In this document: piece by piece, positions 56,937 to 64,000 of the stretch
Numbering within the stretch: the first letter of the stretch is position 1
How the letters are laid out: each line of letters begins with the position of its first letter
Assembly (NCBI GenBank): GCA_964520325.1
Contig: CAZFOB010000001.1
Span: forward strand, 1-64,000
Direction of reading: 5' to 3'
Source of the DNA: CAZFOB01 sp964520325
Lineage (GTDB): Bacteria > Actinomycetota > JAICYB01
Length of the DNA: 64,000 nt
Made by a program: the position numbers and the translations under genes
Notes under the pieces: generated by a model
Database searches by the model: none
Told to the model about the DNA's origin: nothing
What the model saw: only the letters and a program-made list of their open reading frames with translations

Positions 56937-57610
56937 AACAGGCGAGCTACAAGGGCCTGCCGGCCCGTCTGCCCTTGTTGTTGCCGGTGGGAGAAGAAGA
57001 GGTCGGGGTGACAAGACGTGCAGATCCGCGCGGAGTGGACGACTTTCGCGCCGCCTCGCACGGCAGCAGCCTCAGCAGCCACCCAGAGGTCGACATGACG
57101 GTCGTCGGTCACCGCTGCTGGATGCCTCGCGGCGAAGGACCCGATGACTTCTTGACCCACCTCGAAGCAGCATGGGCCGATCGCCGGGCCAGCAAACACC
57201 TCAGTGGCCTCAGTTGCGACAACGGCATTCTCGATGACGCCGGCGAGCAGGCCTCGCCATCCGGCATGCGCGACGCCGACCCGCGTCGCTCCGACGAGCA
57301 AGAGGAGGACGCAGTCGGCCGAGAGGACCGCAAGGGTCTGATCGGGGTCATCGGTCCACTGGGCATCGGCCTCGCGATGGCGACCCATCCGATGAGCGGC
57401 GACCACATCGCCACGGTGCACCTGTTTGGTCGTCGACCAGAACGCATCCGCGCCGATCGGTCGAGCCGCGAGATCACGGTTGGCGATGACCCGAAAGGGG
57501 TGGTCACCGAGCGACATCGACACATTCAGCCGATCGAAGGGCTCGAGCGAGACACCGCCGACACGGGTGGTGAACACAGCCGCGCAGGCGTCGGTGCGGG
57601 GCCGGAGCAC
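56933..57610 (-). CDS. pgeF: PgeF/YfiH-family multicopper-polyphenol-oxidase fold protein
   Basis: 225 residues if translation begins at the GTG at 57610. The frame stays open to a TTG at 57712, but that stretch contains a strong terminator for ftsZ, so the shorter form is preferred. VFTTRVGGVSLEPFDRLNVS is the usual start of the fold; metal ligands lie in STTKQVHRGDV, LSADCVLLLL and GVAHAGWRGLLAG. In E. coli PgeF removes L-Ser-containing peptidoglycan precursors, which fits the dcw setting; family members also have purine nucleoside phosphorylase activity. Confidence 0.88.
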   Translation of the reverse strand: MLRPRTDACAAVFTTRVGGVSLEPFDRLNVSMSLGDHPFRVIANRDLAARPIGADAFWSTTKQVHRGDVVAAHRMGRHREADAQWTDDPDQTLAVLSADCVLLLLVGATRVGVAHAGWRGLLAGVIENAVVATEATEVFAGPAIGPCCFEVGQEVIGSFAARHPAAVTDDRHVDLWVAAEAAAVRGGAKVVHSARICTSCHPDLFFSHRQQQGQTGRQALVARLL

Positions 57611-57645
57611 CGGATAGGTACCAGAGCCGTGTTCGCACGTGTCCC

Positions 57646-57677
57646 AAAAGAAACCGGCCCCCGCTTCCGGGAGCCGG
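57646..57677 (-). terminator. Intrinsic terminator after ftsZ
   Basis: A 10-bp stem (arms 57654-57663 and 57668-57677, one G-U pair on the RNA) with a GAAG loop, followed on the minus strand by TTTCTTTT. It lies 32 nt after the ftsZ stop codon and supports a pgeF start further downstream. Confidence 0.88.
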
Positions 57678-57708
57678 TCTCCGTCTTGATCCTTGACGTG
57701 GGTCGCGG

Positions 57709-58797
57709 TCAAGACTTGAGGAAGTCTGGGATCTCCAGATCGTCGTCGTCGTCCCCGAAGCTTCCCTCACCGTCTTCGGCGTCGTTTCCGAAGATCGAGT
57801 CGGGAGCAGACGGTGCACGGTCGGGACGTCCCGCCGGCTCCTGCCAATCGCGACCCTCGAAGCCGGCGGCGAGAACGGTGACGCGAACCTTACCGCCGAG
57901 CGACTCGTCGATGGCGGCCCCGAAGATGACGTTCGCATCGGGGTGCGCGGCGGAGGTGATCGCATCGGTCGCTTCGCTCACTTCGAGCAAGCGCAGATCC
58001 GGGCCGCCGGTGATGTTGATGATGAGTCCGCGCGCACCCTCGATGGAAGCTTCGAGAAGCGGCGAGCTGACGGCGAGCCGAGCCGCCTCGGTCGCGCGGT
58101 TGTCGCCGGACGACTCGCCGATGCCCATGAGCGCCGAACCGGCGTCGGTCATGATCGTGCGCACGTCCGCGAAGTCGAGGTTGATGAGTCCGGGTGTGGT
58201 GATGAGGTCGGTGATCCCGGACACGCCCTGCAGCAGCACTTCGTCGGCGAGACGGAAGGCGTCCTGCAGTGGCGTGGTCTCGTCCGAGATCTGGATCAGA
58301 CGATCGTTCGGGATGATGATCAGCGTGTCGACGCGTTCCTTGAGTTCGGCGATGCCCGCCTCGGCTTGCAGTCCGCGCTTCTTCCCCTCAAAGCCGAACG
58401 GCCGAGTTGCGACACCGATCGTCAACGCACCGAGTGAACGAGCAACTTCTGCGACAACCGGCGACGCGCCGGTTCCGGTACCGCCGCCTTCACCTGTTGC
58501 GATGAAGACCATGTCGGCGCCCTTGAGCACTTCCTCGACTTCTTGGCGATGATCGTCCGCGGCCTGACGTCCGAGTTCGGGGTCAGAGCCGGCACCGAGA
58601 CCCCGCGTCAGTGTCCGGCCGATGTCGAGCTTCACATCTGCATCGGACATCAGAAGCGCTTGAGCGTCGGTGTTCATCGCGATGAACTCCACTCCGCGCA
58701 AACCCGCCTCGATCATGCGATTGATGGCGTTGACTCCACCACCACCGACGCCGACGACCTTGATGACCGCCAGATAGCTCTGTGGTGTGGCCGACAT
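57709..58797 (-). CDS. ftsZ: Cell division protein FtsZ
   Basis: Tubulin-like GTPase that forms the division ring. 362 residues from the ATG at 58797 (AGGGGG site). VVGVGGGGVNAINRMI, MNTDAQAL, tubulin signature GEGGGTGTGASPVVAEVA and the T7 loop LINLDFADVRTIMTDAG are intact. The variable tail ends in DDDDLEIPDFLKS, the conserved C-terminal peptide that binds SepF. The start lies at the end of a 211-bp gap holding the likely promoter. Confidence 0.98.
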   Translation of the reverse strand: MSATPQSYLAVIKVVGVGGGGVNAINRMIEAGLRGVEFIAMNTDAQALLMSDADVKLDIGRTLTRGLGAGSDPELGRQAADDHRQEVEEVLKGADMVFIATGEGGGTGTGASPVVAEVARSLGALTIGVATRPFGFEGKKRGLQAEAGIAELKERVDTLIIIPNDRLIQISDETTPLQDAFRLADEVLLQGVSGITDLITTPGLINLDFADVRTIMTDAGSALMGIGESSGDNRATEAARLAVSSPLLEASIEGARGLIINITGGPDLRLLEVSEATDAITSAAHPDANVIFGAAIDESLGGKVRVTVLAAGFEGRDWQEPAGRPDRAPSAPDSIFGNDAEDGEGSFGDDDDDLEIPDFLKS

Positions 58798-58909
58798 AGC
58801 ATTCCCCCTTGGCCCCCTTGGCCTCTCTCTCACCTTCGTTGCGCTACCCATATCGTGCCCCCTCGCACTACTCATGAACTTCGATGGCCCCAGGCCGAGA
58901 GACCGGGGA

Positions 58910-58941
58910 CTCCTCTCCCGGACTGTCTGTTGGGAGAGGAG
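58910..58941 (-). promoter_or_regulatory. Hairpin in the ftsQ-ftsZ intergenic region
   Basis: A perfect 10-bp stem (58910-58919 with 58932-58941) and a 12-nt loop in the untranslated region before ftsZ, with no U-tract. Upstream on the minus strand is an AT-rich stretch around 58966-58995 (TTTATC ... TTAATA, 16 nt apart) that may be the ftsZ promoter. The hairpin could end ftsQ transcripts or form part of the ftsZ leader. Confidence 0.5.
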
Positions 58942-59008
58942 TGAACATCCAGCACATCTTGATGCTTATTAAGCCTCTTGTTGCAGTTGATAAACGGTAC
59001 CGCAGGTA

Positions 59009-59827
59009 TTACGCACCGTCAACGTTGGGCGCCGAAGCACCCACGGGCGGCGAGCCCCCGGGCGTGGGCCGTCCCGTAGAGGCGGGGGCGGGGGCCGGAG
59101 CCGGGGTGTCCTGCGAGCTCGGGGGGTGGCTCTGCACCGGAGTCGTCGGAGTTGGCGTCGGCGGGGCCTTTTCTCTGGAGACCGCTACCGTGGGCGAGGC
59201 GACGTCGATGTACTGGAGCTTTCGGCCGCGCTCGGCCTTCAGAACCGCTATCGCAGCCCGTGCCTTGAGCTCGAGGTCGTCCAGGCCGCCGAAGCGGACC
59301 TCGGTTCCTCCGGCCAGCGTGAGCACCAGTGTGCGACCCACACGGATCTTGCGGCCTTGATCGCGCAGTTGCGCGGGAAAGTCCGCGAAAGCCTTGAGGA
59401 ACGTTCGGGAGCGCTCATCGACGCGCGCGCCGGCGCTCTTGCGTCCACGCCAGCCATAGAGCACCGGCCGCACGGAAGCTTCACCGGCGGAAAACGCGAG
59501 GCCCTCCGCGTCAACGACGAGATCACGCGCACCATCAAGACGTGCAAGCGGCTCACGTTCGCGGACATGGATGACGACCGTCGAAGGCAACGAACGCTCG
59601 GCGACAGCGTTCGCAACAGCTGGCAACCGTTCGATCGCTCGCTCCGCGGCGGAGAGCCGCTCCCAGAGGATCCGCTCGCCGGGCAGCAGGCCTGAAGCCT
59701 CGATGATCTCTCGCGGCGAGAGCGATCGCACGCCCGTCACGCTCACCTGCTCGATGCGCAGCGAGTACACCGCGTAGACCAGTCCCGTCGTCAGCAAGAG
59801 CGGGACCAGGAGCCACAGGCGCTTCAT
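59009..59827 (-). CDS. ftsQ: Cell division protein FtsQ
   Basis: Bitopic divisome protein. 272 residues: short cytoplasmic start, membrane segment LWLLVPLLLTTGLVYAVYSL, POTRA domain (IEQVSVTGVRSLSPREIIEASGLLPGERILW), beta domain (RSLPSTVVIHVREREPLARL...GLAFSAGEA) and an unusually long Pro/Thr/Ser-rich tail of ~60 residues (PTPTPTTPVQSHPP...). FtsQ connects FtsL-FtsB with synthesis enzymes; the proline tail is probably extracytoplasmic. Confidence 0.93.
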   Translation of the reverse strand: MKRLWLLVPLLLTTGLVYAVYSLRIEQVSVTGVRSLSPREIIEASGLLPGERILWERLSAAERAIERLPAVANAVAERSLPSTVVIHVREREPLARLDGARDLVVDAEGLAFSAGEASVRPVLYGWRGRKSAGARVDERSRTFLKAFADFPAQLRDQGRKIRVGRTLVLTLAGGTEVRFGGLDDLELKARAAIAVLKAERGRKLQYIDVASPTVAVSREKAPPTPTPTTPVQSHPPSSQDTPAPAPAPASTGRPTPGGSPPVGASAPNVDGA

Positions 59828-59869
59828 GGTTCAGCGAACCCCGCGGTCGACCCGATGTGAAGTCTCAAG

Positions 59870-60843
59870 TCAACGTTGAGCGTCAGGTTGAGGTATCCGG
59901 TCTGGGAACCTTCCCAGGAACCGCACTTCGGGTTCGAGCAGGACGCCGAAATGCTCCGAAACGAGAGCCCGTGCAGTGCTCATCAGCGCCCACACGTCGG
60001 ACGCCCTCGCACCGGCAGAGGCCACGATGAAGTTGGCATGTACCGGGGAGATCTCAGCTCCCCCGATCCGCATCCCCTTCGCTCCCGCTTCGTCGATGAG
60101 CCGACCGGCGGAGTCGCCCTGCGGATTCTTGAACACACTCCCGGCACTCCTGCCGGGCGGCTGGTGCTCCCGTCGCCACCGCAGGTACGACGCGATCGTC
60201 TCGCCGACAACCGCGACCTCACCCGGTTGGAGGAGCAGCAAACCGGAGGTGACAACGTCCTCGCCTTCCAAGCTCGAGTGCCGATACTCGTACTCGAGTT
60301 CATCGGTGGCCAGCACGCGACGCTTGCCGGTGCGCAGGCTGACGACAGTGGCTTCGAGGATGACATCGGCCATGCAACGACGGTGTGCGCCGGCGTTCAT
60401 CCGCACCGCACCGCCGAAGGTCGCCGGGATCTCCGCCGCAAACTCGAATCCGGCAAGACCGAGTCTGGCCGTCAGGCGCGCGGCTGCGGGGAGAACAACG
60501 GCGCCACCAAGCCGCAGATGAAGGCCATCGGCGTGGTGAACGCGGAACGGCCGTCCCAGCCGAACGGCTATGCCACGGAAGCCGTCGTCGGACACGAGCA
60601 GATTGGATCCTTTTCCGACCACGGTCACGGGAAGATCGATCGAGAGTTCGTCGCGAAGCTCCGCGCGAACCTTCGCGACCGCCAGCAGGTCGTCATCCGA
60701 GCTCGCTTCAACGAGCACGTCCGCCGGGCCGCCGACGCGGAAGGTCGTGAAGGCGGCCAGCGATGCGTTCTCGGTAACGGCGCCGACGACCTTGTCTCGC
60801 AGAGCCTCTGCGACCTGCATGATGGCTTCCGGATACATCTTGG

Positions 60844-60847
<4 letters not shown>
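59870..60847 (-). CDS. murB: UDP-N-acetylenolpyruvoylglucosamine reductase
   Basis: FAD/NADPH enzyme making UDP-MurNAc. 325 residues. FTTFRVGGPADVLVEASS and VVGKGSNLLVSDDGF bind FAD; GFEFAAEIPATFGGAVRMNAGAH and the catalytic Ser in GSVFKNPQGDSAGRLIDEAGAKG (type IIb pattern) are present. The GTG start overlaps the murC stop. Its place between murC and ftsQ is common in Gram-positives but not in mycobacteria. Confidence 0.96.
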
Positions 60848-62253
<1,406 letters not shown>

Positions 62254-62297
62254 CAGCACAAGCCTAGGGGAGCAGTCCCCGCGCGGCTCGGATCGGA

Positions 62298-62316
62298 CCC
62301 CGGGATCGATCCGGGG
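62298..62316 (-). terminator. Palindromic hairpin between murG and murC
   Basis: CCCCGG-gatcgat-CCGGGG, a 6-bp GC stem beginning 1 nt after the murG stop. No U-tract; perhaps a processing or stability element in the dcw transcript. Confidence 0.4.
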
Positions 62317-62317
62317 A

Positions 62318-63460
62318 TCAGATCGGGGGGACGAGTGACTCGACGAGAGTGGCGAGTCGCTCGCCCGCTTGCGGGCGAGCGACGGAACGTGCCCCTTCGG
62401 AGGCGACGCGGCGTACCGCCGCGTCGCCCAGCAACGCACCAACCTCCTCGGCGAGACGATCGGCGAACCGCGCGTCGCTCTCGAGGACGACACGCGCACC
62501 GCCTGCACGCTCGAGGACGCGAGCGTTGGCCTCCTGGTCGCCACGGCGAAGCGTCGGGAGCGGAACGAGCACCGACGCAAGACCGGCGATGGAAAGTTCG
62601 GCGACGGTGATCGCTCCAGAACGAGACACGACGACGTCGGCGGCGGCATACGCGTCGTGCATCGCATCACAGAAACCGAGAACGACGGCGCTGACCGAAC
62701 GGGTTGCCCACGCGCGGGCAACCTCCTCTTCCCGGCCGGTTCCGGCCAGGTGTAACACCTGCACACCGTCCGGAAGGGCGATACGCGGAACAGCTTCGTT
62801 CAGTGGTCCGGAACCGAGGCTCCCCCCGCTCACGAGCAACGTCGTTGTCGATGGATCGAGGCCGAGTCGTCTGCGGGCTCCGGCACGTGCGGTGTCGTCG
62901 ATGCTCGCGAGCGCGGCGATCGAGGCGCGGACCGGATTGCCCACCATCTCCACGCGTGCGTGCGTCACTCCTTCTTCGACCGGAAGGCCGAGCGCGATCA
63001 CGTCAGCCCAGCGCGAAGGGATGCGTTGGGCGAGGGACAGATGCGCGTTCTGCTCGTGCAGGACGAGCGCGATCTTCCTGCGCCCCGCCTCTCGCCCGGA
63101 TCTTCGCGACAGAGCGCGCGATGCCGCAAGGGTCACCGACACCGACGCGAACCCGCCCATGCCGAGCACGACGTCCGGACGCAAGCGAGCTAACAACGAA
63201 CGCGCTTTCACCGTCGCCCGGCCGATCGACAACAGCGCCACAAGACCGCGTGGCGTCACCAACTCGATGCGGACCGACGGTGGCCGCTTGGACGGCAGCG
63301 CATGGAACAGAAATCCAGCCTCAGGGATCACCTGCGCTTCGAGACGATCGCCTCCGGCGAACTGCACGTCGTGTCCGCGCGCGCGAAGGATCTCGGCTGT
63401 CGCGAGTGCCGGAAAGACGTGTCCGCCGCTGGCTCCTGCTGCGATGAGGATGCGGCCCAC
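62318..63460 (-). CDS. murG: UDP-GlcNAc transferase MurG
   Basis: Makes lipid II from lipid I at the inner membrane face. 380 residues. ILIAAGASGGHVFPALATAEIL (GGHVFPA loop), VLGMGGFASVSVTLAA, LVSGGSLGSGPLNEAVP, and the C-terminal donor site VVSRSGAITVAELSIAGLASVLVPLP with DQEANARVLE. Typical length; starts 6 bp after the ftsW stop. Confidence 0.96.
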   Translation of the reverse strand: MGRILIAAGASGGHVFPALATAEILRARGHDVQFAGGDRLEAQVIPEAGFLFHALPSKRPPSVRIELVTPRGLVALLSIGRATVKARSLLARLRPDVVLGMGGFASVSVTLAASRALSRRSGREAGRRKIALVLHEQNAHLSLAQRIPSRWADVIALGLPVEEGVTHARVEMVGNPVRASIAALASIDDTARAGARRRLGLDPSTTTLLVSGGSLGSGPLNEAVPRIALPDGVQVLHLAGTGREEEVARAWATRSVSAVVLGFCDAMHDAYAAADVVVSRSGAITVAELSIAGLASVLVPLPTLRRGDQEANARVLERAGGARVVLESDARFADRLAEEVGALLGDAAVRRVASEGARSVARPQAGERLATLVESLVPPI

Positions 63461-63466
63461 CGCGTT

Positions 63467-64000
63467 TCAGGCCTTTGTGCGCCGGCCCGTTCCTCGTCTA
63501 GCAACGCTCGCAACAAGGCCGAGGCCGGCGAGTGAGCTGAGGAGCGAGGTTCCGCCGAAGCTGATCAGCGGCAGCGGCACACCGGTGATAGGGAGCACGC
63601 CGGTCACTGCGCCGACGTTGATCAACACCTGGAGCGTTATCCAAGCGGTGACACCCGACGCGATGAGGAATCCGAACGCATCGGAGCTGCGGCGCGCGGC
63701 CCGGATCCCGAGCACGAGGGTCAACGCGAAGAGGAGCAGGACGGTGAGCGCGCCGACGAGCCCGGTTTCTTCTCCGATGATCGCGAAGATGAAGTCGGTC
63801 TCGGCTTGGGGCAAGAAGAGATACTTCTGGCGGCTCGAGCCGAGGCCGAGGCCGAACAGATGCCCGCTGCCGAGCGCGACCAGCCCCTGACACGACTGAT
63901 ACGCGGTGTTCAAGCAGTCCTCTGTCCCGGAAAGGAACGAGAAGAAGCGCTCTCGCCGGTACGCTGCGCCGAACATGATCGGGATCGCGAGGACGACGGC
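63467..64000 (-). CDS. ftsW: Lipid II polymerase FtsW, C-terminal part (cut by window edge)
   Basis: The last ~177 residues of a SEDS-family glycosyltransferase. GLGLGSSRQKYLFLPQAETDFIFAIIGEETGLVGAL is the conserved large-loop motif, and LINVGAVTGVLPITGVPLPLISFGGTSLLSSLAGLG the typical final segments. FtsW rather than RodA is inferred from its place before murG. Confidence 0.95.
   Translation of the reverse strand, partial: AVVLAIPIMFGAAYRRERFFSFLSGTEDCLNTAYQSCQGLVALGSGHLFGLGLGSSRQKYLFLPQAETDFIFAIIGEETGLVGALTVLLLFALTLVLGIRAARRSSDAFGFLIASGVTAWITLQVLINVGAVTGVLPITGVPLPLISFGGTSLLSSLAGLGLVASVARRGTGRRTKA

Overview
The window is GC-rich chromosomal DNA from a bacterium that looks like a deep-branching, uncultured member of the Actinomycetota; this lineage call is an inference. 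The evidence is gene order as well as gene content. The series ileS, lspA, rluD, dnaE, hisD-C-B-H-A-F-I, trp genes, ANTAR regulator (PdtaR type), polA, rpsA, coaE, uvrB matches, from memory, the order along one arc of the Mycobacterium tuberculosis chromosome. The division cluster ftsW-murG-murC-murB-ftsQ-ftsZ-pgeF-yggS-sepF-yggT is joined to its ileS end. Other actinobacterial signs are a class III cyclase fused to a hydrolase-like domain, a PknK-like kinase, a Tyr in the PolA O-helix, and possible leaderless genes. A split gcvPA/gcvPB and a type-2 IleRS are less usual for well-studied actinobacteria.

Layout. 0-4.4 kb: uvrB (cut by the window edge), a DUF559/AbiEi-like protein, a HAD phosphatase, coaE, rpsA. 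4.6-16 kb: one long minus-strand series livJ-livH-livM-livG-livF-gcvT-gcvPA-gcvPB-polA, with 4-bp overlaps from livH to livF and from gcvT to gcvPB and short gaps elsewhere; no gcvH is present. 16-17.6 kb: ANTAR regulator, tRNA-Leu(CAA), and a plus-strand HTH/LAGLIDADG protein beside the tRNA. 17.6-31.5 kb: tryptophan genes broken up by other genes. Their transcription order is trpL-trpEG, DUF5666 protein, response regulator, histidine kinase, M28 peptidase, trpD-trpC-trpF, a pseudo-hydrolase/cyclase, trpB, then cupin-trpA, a methyltransferase and a pair of hotdog proteins. 31.5-42.5 kb: the his operon, interrupted between hisC and hisB by about 5.5 kb carrying an FHA-HTH protein, a kinase/STAND-ATPase/TPR protein and a secreted beta-propeller protein. 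42.5-49 kb: nitrobindin, dnaE, a membrane-anchored unknown, rluD, lspA, a DksA/TraR zinc finger. 49-53.5 kb, plus strand: ileS, a double-ACT (GcvR-like) protein, def. 53.5-64 kb, minus strand: two membrane proteins with lysine-rich tails, a coiled-coil unknown, then the dcw cluster up to ftsW (cut by the edge).

How the parts work together. The tryptophan and histidine pathways form almost one superoperon. A 16-codon leader peptide with tandem Trp codons starts 4 nt after hisI stops. It is followed by mutually exclusive antiterminator and terminator helices, the terminator having a U-tract, just before trpEG. I read this as classical trp attenuation of transcription that includes read-through from his. 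The other observations most worth testing are: the IleRS active-site signature GVHN in place of HIGH; a cyclase in the trp operon whose hydrolase domain has lost its catalytic triad; TrpF with Asp in place of its catalytic Cys; the signalling island inside his; and three separate 12-bp in-frame tandem repeats within 4 kb.
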